NCBI GenBank assembly: GCA_019634715.1 | Contig: JAHCAU010000002.1 | Coordinates: 248,001 to 312,000, forward strand | Direction: 5' to 3' | From: Lysobacter sp. | Lineage (GTDB): Bacteria; Pseudomonadota; Gammaproteobacteria; Xanthomonadales; Xanthomonadaceae | Length of the DNA: 64,000 nt | The notes under the pieces: generated by a model | Told to the model about the DNA's origin: nothing | What the model saw: only the letters and a program-made list of their open reading frames with translations | Databases searched by the model: none | Shown here: in pieces, positions 18,491 through 27,808 of the stretch | Numbering within the stretch: the stretch's first letter is position 1 | How the letters are laid out: every line of letters starts with the position of its first letter | Position numbers and translations under genes: made by a program

Positions 18491-19570
18491 TTACTCCGGC
18501 ACACGAACGGAGAGGTTCTGAGGCCACTCGGCCTTGGCGTCGAGCTTGACCCAGGCTACGCCGGGCAGACCGGTCTTGACCTGGTTCAGGTGCTCACGCA
18601 GCAGCTCCTGCGAGATCTGTGCGCGCACGCGAAACATCAGCTTTTGTCGCTCACTGGCGGTTTCCACCGTCTTGGGGGTGAACTGCGCTGCGCTGGCGAC
18701 GAAGGAAACGGTGGCTGGAATCACATACTCGGGCGCGGCATCCAGAATGATGCGAACCTCCGAACCCAGCGCAACGCGGCCGGCCACGGTTTCGGGCAGG
18801 AAGAAGGTGATGTACACGTCCGACAGATCAAGGAGGTTCAAGACACGTCCGCCCGCTCCAAGCACCTCGCCGGGTTGCGCGACACGCACCTGAACCCGTC
18901 CGTCGCGCGGAGACCGCAGTTCGCTGTCGCGGATGTCGGCTTCGATGCGGCTGATACTGGCCGTAGCGGCGGACACGCTGGACTGCGCGCCGACAAGCTG
19001 CGCCCTGGCGGCTTCGACCGCGGCGCGGGCAGCGGCGGCCTGTGCCTTGCTGGCCGCGAGGGTCGCCTGGGCGCCCCGTACGCGCGCCCGGTCATCGTCC
19101 AGTTCCTGGATCGAGGCGGCTCCCTCACTCGACAGCGTGCTGGAGCGTGTCAGGCGCCGTTGCGCGGCGTCCAGTTCCGACTCGCGCTGACCAACCAGAG
19201 CCAAGGCGGCAGTCACGTCGGCTTCACGCAGCGCCACCTGTGCCTGCGCCGCGGTCACCGAATGCTCAGCCTGCTGACGCATGGCCAGGGCCTCGTCGCG
19301 CTGCGCTTCCAGCGTTTCCAGCCGCATCTTGGCCAGTGGCTGGCCGGCTGTGACGAAATCGCCTTCACGCACCAGGATGTCTTCGATGCGGCCGGGAAGC
19401 TTGGTGGCCACGTCGATCTCGGTGGCTTCGATGCGGCCATTGCCGTTGACGAATCCTTCGCCCGGGCCGCTGTCGGTAAACCTCGTCCAGCTCCACCAGG
19501 CCAGCGCGGCAACAACCGCTGCAGCGAAAGCGACCAGGAGTTTTTTCTTGAGAGAGGGGGAGACAGTCAT
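18491..19570 (-). CDS. HlyD-family periplasmic adaptor
   Basis: A 359-residue membrane-fusion protein, resembling YhiI/YbhG. It has one N-terminal membrane helix ('[19 protein letters not shown]'), a biotinyl-lipoyl half-motif '[20 protein letters not shown]', a long alpha-helical hairpin rich in Ala/Gln/Glu (about residues 90-205, coiled coil), then the second lipoyl half '[20 protein letters not shown]' and a beta-barrel domain. It bridges the RbbA-like inner-membrane pump to the NodT outer-membrane channel. It starts 14 bases after the NodT stop and ends 3 bases before rbbA. Confidence 0.93.
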   Translation of the reverse strand: MTVSPSLKKKLLVAFAAAVVAALAWWSWTRFTDSGPGEGFVNGNGRIEATEIDVATKLPGRIEDILVREGDFVTAGQPLAKMRLETLEAQRDEALAMRQQAEHSVTAAQAQVALREADVTAALALVGQRESELDAAQRRLTRSSTLSSEGAASIQELDDDRARVRGAQATLAASKAQAAAARAAVEAARAQLVGAQSSVSAATASISRIEADIRDSELRSPRDGRVQVRVAQPGEVLGAGGRVLNLLDLSDVYITFFLPETVAGRVALGSEVRIILDAAPEYVIPATVSFVASAAQFTPKTVETASERQKLMFRVRAQISQELLREHLNQVKTGLPGVAWVKLDAKAEWPQNLSVRVPE

Positions 19571-19584
19571 GGGTTCGGCGTGCC

Positions 19585-21072
19585 TTAACGGGTTGATGGG
19601 GTGGAAGCGGGAGTCGAGGCCGCACCCTGTGCCTCGCCGGCTGCGGCGAGGGTGCCGCCGCCGAGCGCGGCATACAGCGCCACCTGGCTGGACAGCAGCG
19701 CGCGGCGCGCCTGTACCAGTTGTTGCTGTGCTCCCAGCAGATCGCGTTGGGCATCCAGCACTTCCAAGAAGGCGGCCGAGCCGTTGTCGTAGCGCAACTT
19801 GGCCAGGCGTGCGCGTTCGCTTTGCGCTTCCAGGTTGGCTCTCTGGATCGTCAACTGCTCAGCCAGCCAGTGCTTTGCGCTCAGCGCATCGGCCACCTCG
19901 CGGAAGGCCGATTGAATGGTTTTTTCGTATCCGGCGACGGCGATGTCGCGGCGCACTTCGCTCAGCTCCAGATTGGCGCGGCGGCGCCCGCCATCGAAGA
20001 TGGGCAGCGACAGGGTGGGCATGAAGGTCCAGGCGCGACTGCCGGAATCGAACAAGCCATTCAAGTCGGAGCTGGCCGTGCCGAAGCTGCCGGTCAGCGC
20101 AATGCGCGGCAAGAACGCCGCGCGGGCCGCGCCGATGTGGGCATTGCTGGCACGCAATTGGTGTTCGGCGGAAATGATGTCCGGGCGACTGACCAGCAGC
20201 TCCGAAGGCAGACCGGCCCGCAGCTCAGCCAGAACCGTCGTTTCATCGAAGGGTGCCTTGGCGGGCAGCGGGCCGGGATCAGCGCCTACCAGCAGTGCCA
20301 GGGCGTGCAGTTGCGTGGTGCGAGCCTGCTCAAGCTGCGTCAGCAGCGCCTGAGCCTGGTTCAGCAAAGTTTGGACTTGAGTGAGGTCCAGCTTCGAGGT
20401 CGAGCCGACTTCAACGCGGCGCCGGAAAATGCGATAGGACTCCTCGCGGGTCGCGACGGTTTGACGGGCGATAGCCACGCGTTCGTCTATCTCGCGCAAG
20501 CCAAGATAACCGTCGGCCACCTGGGCGATCAGCGCCAGGTGGACGGCCTGGCGGGCCGCGTCGGAAGCCAGCCAGCTTTGCAGGGCGGCGTCTTCCAGGT
20601 TGCGGACCCGGCCCCACAGATCCAGCTCCCAGGTGCTCAAACCCACCTCGGCCCGATATTCGCCGCCCACCTGCGACCGGCCCGACATGTTCAGATCGCC
20701 AGGGACGCGGGCGCGTCCACCCTGGGCACCCACGCCCACGGCAGGAAATCGATCCGAGCGCTGAATGCGGAATGCGGCGCTGGCTTCCTCGACACGCAGC
20801 GCGGCCAGGCGCAGGTCGCGGTTGTTCTCCAGCGCGGTCTCGATGAGGCGTTGCAGCAAGGGGTCGGTGAAGTACACCTGCCAGGCAAGTTCTCCTGCGT
20901 GGGCACCGTCTGTACCTGATGCAAGATGGCCAGGCCAGGCTGCGGGCACCGGCAACGCCGGGGTGTCAGGCGCAGGAGCGAGCGACATGCAGCCAGTCAA
21001 GACGACGGCGCTCAGCGCCAGCGAGGCAGTGCGCAGTCTGAACGCAGTAAACAACAGAGAGGCTGGGGGCAT
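19585..21072 (-). CDS. NodT-family outer-membrane efflux lipoprotein
   Basis: A 495-residue TolC/OprM-type channel. The signal peptide ends in a lipobox 'VVLTGC', so the mature N-terminus is a lipidated Cys. Two internally similar OEP repeats follow: '[20 protein letters not shown]' and '[20 protein letters not shown]' open typical alpha-hairpins, with '[18 protein letters not shown]' marking a beta-barrel segment. It is the promoter-proximal gene of the efflux operon and the outer-membrane exit duct for the HlyD-RbbA system. A candidate promoter and TetR site lie upstream at 21164-21216. Confidence 0.93.
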   Translation of the reverse strand: MPPASLLFTAFRLRTASLALSAVVLTGCMSLAPAPDTPALPVPAAWPGHLASGTDGAHAGELAWQVYFTDPLLQRLIETALENNRDLRLAALRVEEASAAFRIQRSDRFPAVGVGAQGGRARVPGDLNMSGRSQVGGEYRAEVGLSTWELDLWGRVRNLEDAALQSWLASDAARQAVHLALIAQVADGYLGLREIDERVAIARQTVATREESYRIFRRRVEVGSTSKLDLTQVQTLLNQAQALLTQLEQARTTQLHALALLVGADPGPLPAKAPFDETTVLAELRAGLPSELLVSRPDIISAEHQLRASNAHIGAARAAFLPRIALTGSFGTASSDLNGLFDSGSRAWTFMPTLSLPIFDGGRRRANLELSEVRRDIAVAGYEKTIQSAFREVADALSAKHWLAEQLTIQRANLEAQSERARLAKLRYDNGSAAFLEVLDAQRDLLGAQQQLVQARRALLSSQVALYAALGGGTLAAAGEAQGAASTPASTPSTR

Positions 21073-21163
21073 GGTTATGTTCCGTACGGATATCGGGCTG
21101 AAGAAGGTCTGGTCGCAGAGTTCGTTCGTGCCCCTGAGTTACCTTGTAAGGTGAATTCTAAAA

Positions 21164-21183
21164 ACAAACGACTGGACGGTTGT
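21164..21183. promoter_or_regulatory. Imperfect palindrome, candidate TetR operator
   Basis: The 20-base site ACAAACGACTGGACGGTTGT reads ACAA-n-CG...CG-n-TTGT on both strands with a few central mismatches. It lies in the 275-base gap between nodT and the divergent tetR gene, just downstream of the predicted minus-strand -10 box, where bound repressor would block initiation. Confidence 0.5.
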
Positions 21184-21188
21184 TGTGA

Positions 21189-21216
21189 ATTATACGCTAT
21201 AATTCCGCCACCGCAA
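21189..21216 (-). promoter_or_regulatory. Candidate sigma70 promoter of the efflux operon
   Basis: On the minus strand TTGCGG (21216-21211) and TATAAT (21194-21189) are 16 bases apart and point toward nodT. A second TATAAT on the plus strand (21198-21203) could serve tetR but has no good -35. The overlap supports joint control of both directions. Confidence 0.5.
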
Positions 21217-21347
21217 TCAGCAGCTCGTCGGTCATTGACATAGGTCAATTCGCGTTGCCAGCCCGGGTCCAAGGATGGCCTTGATTTTTGTTAAAGCCGG
21301 TGATAGGTCATGGGAACATGCCGCTGATTTTTGAACAGGGCCTTTGA

Positions 21348-21983
21348 ATGCCAAGCAAGAAAGATGACGTACCAGACAAGCGCCGCTACCTGTCCTCTGC
21401 CGCCAGGAAAGAGGAAATACTGGACGCGGCTCTGGTCGAGTTCTCGGATCGGACATACAACGCCGTAACGATGGGGCGCCTGGCGGAATGTGCGGGCTTG
21501 TCCAAGGCAGGCATCTACGCCCACTTCAAAAGCAAGGAGGAGATTTTTCATGCCTTGCTCGAACGCCTGACGAAGCAGCTTCGCGATTTCCAGGGCTGGC
21601 TCCCGGATGAAGATTTGACGTTGCCAGAATTAGTAGACGTCTATCTTGATCGCCTGTACACGACGTTTAACTCACCCGCCACGGTATCGGTCTATCGTCT
21701 GCTTCTGGCCGAAAGCGCCAGAGCACCGGAGCTCGTGCGGCGTTGGCGTGAGGACGTTGCGCGCGGGTTGCAAGAACGGGCGCAGATCATCATCCAGCGC
21801 AACATAGAACGGGGCATCATTCGCCCGGGCGTTTTGACCGAGCATTTCTTCCCGCTGGCACTTGCGCCCGCACTGCTGTGGCTGAACTCTTCGATGCTAT
21901 CCAAGGGTGCCCCTTCCATATCGCTTGTACGACTGCGCGACGCGCATCGGCAACTACTGCTTGAACTTTTGGAGCCTCGATGA
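21348..21983 (+). CDS. TetR/AcrR-family repressor
   Basis: A 211-residue TetR protein. The N-terminal HTH is clear ('RKEEILDAALVEFSDRTYNA', then 'RLAECAGLSKAGIYAHFKSK'), followed by a helical ligand-binding domain ('RLLLAESARAPELVRRWRED') like that of efflux regulators. It is divergent from the NodT-HlyD-RbbA operon and probably represses it through the palindrome at 21164-21183; the inducer is unknown. Its stop overlaps the start of the next gene (ATGA), so it forms an operon with the DUF4105 and lipase-like genes. Confidence 0.92.
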   Translation: MPSKKDDVPDKRRYLSSAARKEEILDAALVEFSDRTYNAVTMGRLAECAGLSKAGIYAHFKSKEEIFHALLERLTKQLRDFQGWLPDEDLTLPELVDVYLDRLYTTFNSPATVSVYRLLLAESARAPELVRRWREDVARGLQERAQIIIQRNIERGIIRPGVLTEHFFPLALAPALLWLNSSMLSKGAPSISLVRLRDAHRQLLLELLEPR

Positions 21984-23026
21984 ACCGGGTGGCACGCAAA
22001 ACCAGACACATCCCCGCGCGCCTGCTGATCGGTTTTACTGTGCTGCTGCTGACGTCGTGGGGCGCACTGGCGCTGTGGTTTCAGGCTTCGCAGCATTCAG
22101 TGGTGCGATGGGTCGTCATTCTGGTGTGGTCGGCTTTGGGGGTGTCCGTTGTCTTGTCGCTGGCGGGCTTGTTTGGGCGAAGGCGTCGCAATATCACGGG
22201 ATTTGTATTTGTGCTCGCAACGGCCTGCCTGCTCCTGTGGTGGGGGACGCTGCGGCCGTCGCACCAACGTGCATGGGCCGACGATGTCGCCCAGTTGCTG
22301 GAGGCCAGAGTCGAGGGCAACCATGTCCATCTGAAACATGTGCGCAACTTCGAATGGCGCAGCGAGACCGACTACACGCCGCGTTGGGAGAGCCGCACAT
22401 ACGATCTGGACCACCTGCGCAGCGCCGACCTGGTACTGTCCTACTGGATGGGGCCGCACATTGCTCACACGCTGGTGTCGTTCGGCTTCGACGGTGGTGA
22501 GCGGGTGGTGTTCTCGCTGGAAATACGCAAGGAGCGCCACGAGTCCTTCTCGGCGGTGGGCGGATTCTTCCGTCAGTTCGAGCAGGTCCTAGTGGCCGCC
22601 GACGAGCGCGACATCGTGCGCACGCGCAGCAATACGCGAGGCGAGGACGTTTATCTCTATCGGTTGCAGATGAGCCAGGCGAATGTCCGAGCGTTGTTTC
22701 TGGAGTACCTGCTCGCGGCCAATGAATTGCAACGCACACCGCGCTTCTACAACACGTTGACCAGCAACTGCACGACTATCGTATTCGAATTGGCTCGGCT
22801 CATTGCGCCCGCGTTGCCGATGGACTATCGCCTGCTGCTGTCCGGCCACTTTGCCGAATACGTTTACGACCTGCACGGTCTGACGCCCGGTCATCGCTAC
22901 GCGGAACTGCAGGCACGGGGACACATCAACGAGCGTGCCCTTGATTCCGACGCGTCAGGTGACGACTTCTCGATGTCGATTCGGCAGGGTGTGCCAGGCA
23001 TTCCCATCAACGAGATCCATCCATGA
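21980..23026 (+). CDS. DUF4105 membrane/periplasmic protein
   Basis: A 348-residue protein with three hydrophobic helices in the first 90 residues (including 'RLLIGFTVLLLTSWGALALW'), then a soluble DUF4105 domain. The latter has the family's signature 'FYNTLTSNCTTIVFELA', whose Asn-Cys pair recalls a Cys-protease-like (NlpC-related) active site, and upstream the patterns 'LVSFGFDGGERVVFSLEIRK' and 'YLYRL'. It lies between tetR and a lipase-like gene with four-base overlaps on both sides. DUF4105 function is not settled; some relatives are linked to lacto-N-biosidase maturation. Here an envelope hydrolase or processing role is a guess. Confidence 0.82.
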   Translation: MNRVARKTRHIPARLLIGFTVLLLTSWGALALWFQASQHSVVRWVVILVWSALGVSVVLSLAGLFGRRRRNITGFVFVLATACLLLWWGTLRPSHQRAWADDVAQLLEARVEGNHVHLKHVRNFEWRSETDYTPRWESRTYDLDHLRSADLVLSYWMGPHIAHTLVSFGFDGGERVVFSLEIRKERHESFSAVGGFFRQFEQVLVAADERDIVRTRSNTRGEDVYLYRLQMSQANVRALFLEYLLAANELQRTPRFYNTLTSNCTTIVFELARLIAPALPMDYRLLLSGHFAEYVYDLHGLTPGHRYAELQARGHINERALDSDASGDDFSMSIRQGVPGIPINEIHP

Positions 23027-24957
23027 CGTTCCCGCAGGCCTGCCGTCTCATGGCGTGGGTCGTCCTTGCCCCGCTTCTTCTGGGGGGATGCTCAATCCTG
23101 CGTGAATTCAGCCCAGTTGTAGAAGTTCGTACGCTTCCTGCCGGCGAGGCCATCGAAGCCAAGCGTGGCGACATCCTGACTCGTGGCAAGCTCAGCGATG
23201 CGACCAACCAGACCATCAGGGTGGCGGCATTGGATGCGCAGGCATGCGCAAAGCCGATCTCAACGGATTGTGTTCAGGCCCTGGCCGCCGTGACCGGCGT
23301 TGGCACGGACCGGCGCCTGGCGGCGCTGTCCGAACTCTGGCTGGCGCAGGCAGAGGCCATGAAGCCCGGGCCAGAGCAGCAAGCCGCCTGGCTTGAGACC
23401 ATTCGCTATGCCTATGCCTACCTGTTCTTCGGCGACCATGCCCCGGGAGAGCGAGCCTTCGAAGATCGCCAGACCCAGGTACGGGATTGGTACAACCATG
23501 CCGTCGAACGCGCCGCCACGGACATGTTTGAAGTTCGGCAGCAAATGCCTTCGCAGTTGCTGGTGCAGACTGGCTGGAATATTGCCGGATGGGAGCTGAA
23601 GTTGGATATGCGCGGCGCGCGCTTGCCGGGCAGTACGGCGGTGCCAGCCGAACTGCTACCAGCCTCGTCCCTGTCTTTCCGCGGATTGCGCAGCCTCTAC
23701 CGCCGCGACGGTTTCGGCGCCGAGCTGGTGGCGGTCATGCCGGACGACACCCTGACCGCTGCCCCCACTCGGGATGGCCGCCCAGCGGCCAGACGCAACC
23801 AGCGACCGCCACCCTGGAGCGAGATGCCCGCGCCGTCCATGACGGTTCTGCTGCACCCGGAGGGGGATGACCTGGGCAGCGTACTGCACACCCGCACCGT
23901 CCGTTTGACGGTGCATGACCCCTATGTGGAGTCGGCCATCATGCTGCGCGGGCAACGTGTGCCACTGGCGGCCAATTTTACCGCCGGCTACGGCGTGTGG
24001 CTGGCGCGTGCCCAGTTCAACCGGCAATCGCTGCGCAGCCTGCTTGGGCGCGAGGGCGGCATCGACCGCCCCCACGTCTACCTGATGCAGCCCTACGACC
24101 CGAACAGGCGGATCATCGTCATGCTGCATGGACTGGCCAGCAGTCCGGAAGCCTGGGTGGAGCTCGCCAACGAAATTCTCGGCGATGAGGCCCTGCGCCA
24201 GCATTACCAGATCTGGCAGGTCTACTACCCGACCAACATGCCCATTGCGTTGAACCACACCATGATTCGCAGGGCGCTCGAGGATACGCTGGCGCATTTC
24301 GATCCGTCTGGCCAGGCGTCCGACTTCGTGCTGGTGGGGCATAGTATGGGCGGCGTCATCGCGCGGTTGATGGTGTCGTCAAGCGATCAGTCGCTGGTGC
24401 AGCTGGCTTCGGATCAAGGTCGGTTGACGCCACAGCAGATCAGACGCATAGATCCGATGTTGCGCTTCGAGCCCTTCCCAAAGGTCAGTAGTGCCATCTT
24501 CATCGCGGCACCGCACCGGGGCACGGCGTTCGCAGGCGGACGCCTGGGGCGCTGGATGGCAGGATTCATTCGCTTCCCCGTTACGGTGCTCGAAGAACTC
24601 GCCCACACACTGGCGCCCAATGCGGCGGCCAGCAGCCATGAAAGCCTGGGGCATATCCCCAATAGCATTGACAACCTCGACGAGAACGATCCCTTCGTGC
24701 GCGCGGCGGCGAGTTTTCCAATTTCTACCCAGGTGCGCTATCACTCGATCGTGGCCCAAGCTGATCCCCAAGTGGCCCTCGTAGATTCCGATGATGGTCT
24801 CGTGCCCTACCGCAGCGCTCATCTTCCCGGCGCACAATCCGAGAAAGTCATCATTTCGGGGCATAGCGTGCAACAGAACGCGGCTGCGATCCTGGAAATT
24901 CAGCGCATTCTGAGAGAGGACATAGACTTGCGGGAAGCGCGTTCCATGCAGCGTTAG
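23023..24957 (+). CDS. Lipase-like alpha/beta-hydrolase lipoprotein
   Basis: A 644-residue exported lipoprotein with a lipobox near residue 23 ('LLLGGC'). The C-terminal half is an alpha/beta-hydrolase: oxyanion-region 'IIVMLHGLASSPEAW' near residue 365, nucleophile elbow 'FVLVGHSMGGVIARLMV' near residue 445, 'SAIFIAAPHRGTAFA', and a late 'VIISGHSVQQN' carrying the probable catalytic His. The N-terminal 350 residues are uncharacterised. The ATG overlaps the DUF4105 stop. It likely hydrolyses an ester or acyl chain at the cell envelope, which fits an island that also carries an LpxR-like lipid A deacylase. Confidence 0.85.
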   Translation: MTFPQACRLMAWVVLAPLLLGGCSILREFSPVVEVRTLPAGEAIEAKRGDILTRGKLSDATNQTIRVAALDAQACAKPISTDCVQALAAVTGVGTDRRLAALSELWLAQAEAMKPGPEQQAAWLETIRYAYAYLFFGDHAPGERAFEDRQTQVRDWYNHAVERAATDMFEVRQQMPSQLLVQTGWNIAGWELKLDMRGARLPGSTAVPAELLPASSLSFRGLRSLYRRDGFGAELVAVMPDDTLTAAPTRDGRPAARRNQRPPPWSEMPAPSMTVLLHPEGDDLGSVLHTRTVRLTVHDPYVESAIMLRGQRVPLAANFTAGYGVWLARAQFNRQSLRSLLGREGGIDRPHVYLMQPYDPNRRIIVMLHGLASSPEAWVELANEILGDEALRQHYQIWQVYYPTNMPIALNHTMIRRALEDTLAHFDPSGQASDFVLVGHSMGGVIARLMVSSSDQSLVQLASDQGRLTPQQIRRIDPMLRFEPFPKVSSAIFIAAPHRGTAFAGGRLGRWMAGFIRFPVTVLEELAHTLAPNAAASSHESLGHIPNSIDNLDENDPFVRAAASFPISTQVRYHSIVAQADPQVALVDSDDGLVPYRSAHLPGAQSEKVIISGHSVQQNAAAILEIQRILREDIDLREARSMQR

Positions 24958-25020
24958 ACCTTGGGCAAGCATCATGAGAGTCCGAAGCAGCCAGCCCTCA
25001 GTTAGCCTTGCCACCAATGC

Positions 25021-26853
25021 TTATTCGGGCTTCATTGAGAGATAAGGGTTGTTGGGCGGAATCTCGGCGAGTAGCTGGAAGGCATCTTCCAGTAGATAAC
25101 CATGCAGTTGGCGAGATTTCCTTGGTCCAGTGACTTCACAGGTCCAGATGTTCAATCCGTTCGATTGTTTGCGATGTAGTTGTAGCCGCTCGAAACGCTT
25201 CTGCACCCACTGCCAATCCTGCTGGCTCTCCTGCTTGGCCAACGTCGCTACCTGCAGGTGTTCCTGTGCGTATCGCTGAAACACGCCTGGGCTCACCAGA
25301 TATGCAGTATCACTCACGGTATGCACGAGTGCCTTCGCGTCGTTGATGATGAGTCGGCGCGAGGCGATTCCCTGTTTCAGCCATGCCATGAAATGCTCTC
25401 CGGATGGCTGCGCGGCAGCGGATGGTGGCGCAGCCGGTGGCACAGGCGATGTTAAGTCCGAAGCTGGCATGGAGGTGTCGAATTGGGTGGCGTCTGCATC
25501 ACGCGAGATGGCCACCGCATTCTGGTGCATGCCAGCCGAATCGCTCTTGCCCACCATCGCCAGCATATCCTCCAGCACGTCGGGCACGTCGGGCACGGCC
25601 CGGGACGCGGACGGCGGGACCAGGGCACTGCCGCTTTCCTCCGGGCGTGTGTCCTGACCTTTCGCGAGCAGCGTCTCAACGACTGCCGGCTGGGCGACCG
25701 GTAAGGCGTCGATCTCCACCATTCCAGCGAACAGCGCCGGCCGCTCGCCGGGCTCCCAAATCAGCGCAGGTGCCAGCCGCAACAGGGTGAACGAGTGGGA
25801 CCAGCCGGTGGAACTGGTCACGGTCGCGCGCCAGATCGCCTTGCCGTCGGCCGTCGGCTGCAACATGCCGTGGTCCTGGAGCACATTGAACACTGCGGTG
25901 TTGTTCGCAGGGATGCCATCGACGCCCTGGGACAGCAGGTGCGCGCGCAGCTTGTCCGAGACCGTCTTGCTCACCAGCCACAGAGCGTCGTCGGTGAGCC
26001 AGCCATCGGAGGCTTCGGGCTGGTTCAGTTTCAGCTCTTCCTTGAGCAGGTAGCGCAGCCCGTTGACCAGCTTGCGTTGGAGCGAGTGCTTGGGCGCGGC
26101 CATGGCGCGCGCGGGATCGCCGCCCAGTTCCTGGGCGACGGAGGCGCGGTCGGCCTGCACGACCAGTTCGCCCAGCACCCCGGCGTGCTCGTACTGCCCG
26201 GCCAGGACGTAGAGCAGCGGCGCCCACAAGGATGGATAGCCACTGAGCCAGTCCAGCAGATCGCGGTCGAGCAGTTGCCGGTAGAGCAAGCCTGTCGCGG
26301 CGCTGTGGAGCCGATACTCGCGGTCGGAGTTGTAGCGGAAGCGGTACGGCTGGTGCAGCGGGCCGTGCCACGGATGCCAGGTGCTGCCATCGGCCAGCTC
26401 GACGTGCAGATCAACGGCTACCTTGCCGATGTCGTGGAGCAACGCTGCATAGGCGACGGCCGCAGTCCAGGCTTCGGCCTGCGCCGCCTGGTCCTCGGGA
26501 CTGGCGCCGATGGGCAGCAGATGGGACTGCCGCAGCTTCAGGCTGTAGGCGACGATTTCGAGACCATGGTCGAGCATGCCGCCGAGGTATGCGTGGTGGT
26601 GCGCTTCGGAGGCCGGGAAAGCCTGGACCAGCTCGGCGTAGCGCTCCAGTGGCGTGCGGTAGAGGGTGGCGAATTGCCTGCGCGAGAGCGAGGTGCGCTG
26701 CCAGATGTGTTCCAGCAGCTTCTGCCGGCGCGGGGTGGCCAGCAGCGATGCGGCCGACTCCGGCCGCGTCAGCCCCTTCGGGAGGTCGGTGGCGGGGGCT
26801 GGCGACGGCGCGGCAGCGACCGGGGGTCGTTTTCGCTGGAACAGGGAGAGCAT
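25021..26853 (-). CDS. traI: MobH-family relaxase, PFGI-1 class
   Basis: A 610-residue TraI_2-type relaxase; the ATG at 26853 (MLSLFQRKRPPVA) is the family-typical start. The N-terminal domain carries the HD-type metal motifs of MobH: 'ASEAHHHAYLGGMLDHGLEI' near residues 82-100 and 'ALLHDIGKVAVDLHVEL' near 138-154. The middle is low-complexity, and the C-terminal domain ('FMAWLKQGIASRRLIINDAK' to 'YLSMKPE') is the TraI_2_C winged-helix-like part. It nicks oriT and pilots ICE DNA into the recipient. It is convergent with the lipase-like gene and faces away from the toxin-antitoxin pair. Confidence 0.95.
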   Translation of the reverse strand: MLSLFQRKRPPVAAAPSPAPATDLPKGLTRPESAASLLATPRRQKLLEHIWQRTSLSRRQFATLYRTPLERYAELVQAFPASEAHHHAYLGGMLDHGLEIVAYSLKLRQSHLLPIGASPEDQAAQAEAWTAAVAYAALLHDIGKVAVDLHVELADGSTWHPWHGPLHQPYRFRYNSDREYRLHSAATGLLYRQLLDRDLLDWLSGYPSLWAPLLYVLAGQYEHAGVLGELVVQADRASVAQELGGDPARAMAAPKHSLQRKLVNGLRYLLKEELKLNQPEASDGWLTDDALWLVSKTVSDKLRAHLLSQGVDGIPANNTAVFNVLQDHGMLQPTADGKAIWRATVTSSTGWSHSFTLLRLAPALIWEPGERPALFAGMVEIDALPVAQPAVVETLLAKGQDTRPEESGSALVPPSASRAVPDVPDVLEDMLAMVGKSDSAGMHQNAVAISRDADATQFDTSMPASDLTSPVPPAAPPSAAAQPSGEHFMAWLKQGIASRRLIINDAKALVHTVSDTAYLVSPGVFQRYAQEHLQVATLAKQESQQDWQWVQKRFERLQLHRKQSNGLNIWTCEVTGPRKSRQLHGYLLEDAFQLLAEIPPNNPYLSMKPE

Positions 26854-27169
26854 GTCGGTGTCCTGATGGCGGGCCGGGCGGGAGGCCTTTTTGCCTTTTC
26901 GGGGTAGGGCCTTTCCCCTTGCACCCCATTCCCTTGCCGTTTCGACCCTTTGGCCTTTGACCGTTTCGGTATAGCGGGGCCTGGGCTGCGGCTCCAGCGT
27001 CAATGTGGAACCCGCACGAATGGATTGGATGGCGACCAGGCGCTGGTCGCGGCCTATGCTGCCGGGACGCCACCCTCGCCAGGTAGGCTCTCACTCATGC
27101 GATCAAGTTGACAAATGCGACAAAGGCGACTAGAGTGAAACCTGTCTCAAACCTACCTGGGAGATGACC
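26854..27169. other. Divergent intergenic region between traI and the toxin-antitoxin operon
   Basis: This 316-base gap holds no convincing gene. The right end contains the promoter of the toxin-antitoxin operon. The left part is GC-rich, and the traI promoter was not recognised in it. An oriT could lie here, as relaxase genes often sit beside their nick site, but no diagnostic nick sequence was identified. Confidence 0.4.
27108..27136 (+). promoter_or_regulatory. Sigma70-like promoter of the toxin-antitoxin operon
   Basis: TTGACA at 27108-27113 and TAGAGT at 27131-27136 are separated by 17 bases, a near-ideal sigma70 arrangement ending about 35 bases before the antitoxin start. A GCGAC motif at 27117-27121 recurs at 27126-27130 in the spacer and might be bound by the antitoxin. 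Confidence 0.6.
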
Positions 27170-27796
27170 ATGCCCACCGCCATTGAATTCATTGCCGACC
27201 GTCTGCCCCGCGTCACGGTGGAGGATGTGCGCCGCTTCGCGGATACCGTCGAAATCCGGGATGCCCCGGCTTTCGCGGCCGAGTTGCAGGCGTTCATCCA
27301 CGAGCGCGTCGAGGCGGTGACGCTGCCTGCCAACCTGGAAGGTGAAACGGTGGTGCAGGCCTTGCAGCGCAAGGCGGGCGCGTTGCGCTCCGACACGCGC
27401 TGGGCACCGGCTGAAACCGATGTCCAGCGAGGCCGCGCCGTGCTGCTGGAAGCCTTCAACCAGCCGGACAACCTGCCGCCTGCCGAGTTCGCCAAGCTGG
27501 CGGACAAGTCGCGCCAGCAAATCTACAAGGACATCCTCGCCCGTCGGCTGCTGGCGCTGAACGTGGGGCCGCGCGGCCAGAAGCTGCCCGACTGGCAGCT
27601 CGACCCGGTGAAGCAGCAGTTGACCCAAACCGTGCTCCAGGAGGTCGAGGGCATCGACCACTGGACGATCTACCGCGCGCTGTCCGAACCCCTCGAAGGC
27701 CTGGGTGGTCGCTCGCCGGTGGATGCGGTGACGCATGGCACGATCGATGACGTGGCCGAGGCCGTGTTCAACGTGCTGGGCGTCCAGGTGCATTGA
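27170..27796 (+). CDS. MbcA/ParS/Xre-type antitoxin
   Basis: A 208-residue protein directly upstream of a RES toxin gene. The C-terminal part has the toxin-binding pattern of the MbcA/ParS/Xre family: a Trp in 'GIDHWTIYRAL', then 'LGGRSPVDAVTHGTIDDVAE'. A helix-turn-helix-like stretch precedes it ('PAEFAKLADKSRQQIYKDIL'). The N-terminal 90 residues are extra compared with usual 130-150-residue antitoxins. Two ATGs (27164, 27170) are possible; 27170 is better spaced from the GGGAG ribosome site. It should neutralise the RES toxin and autoregulate the operon, helping keep the element in its host. Confidence 0.8.
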   Translation: MPTAIEFIADRLPRVTVEDVRRFADTVEIRDAPAFAAELQAFIHERVEAVTLPANLEGETVVQALQRKAGALRSDTRWAPAETDVQRGRAVLLEAFNQPDNLPPAEFAKLADKSRQQIYKDILARRLLALNVGPRGQKLPDWQLDPVKQQLTQTVLQEVEGIDHWTIYRALSEPLEGLGGRSPVDAVTHGTIDDVAEAVFNVLGVQVH

Positions 27797-27808
27797 AGCG
27801 AGATCGCC

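Noticed and set aside
17714..19588. 624-codon plus-strand frame opposite rbbA and the HlyD gene
   Set aside because: It crosses two real genes on the other strand and lacks protein-like features.
24958..25020. Terminator between the lipase-like gene and traI
   Set aside because: Only a distant GGCAAG/CTTGCC pair was found, with a large loop and no T-run.
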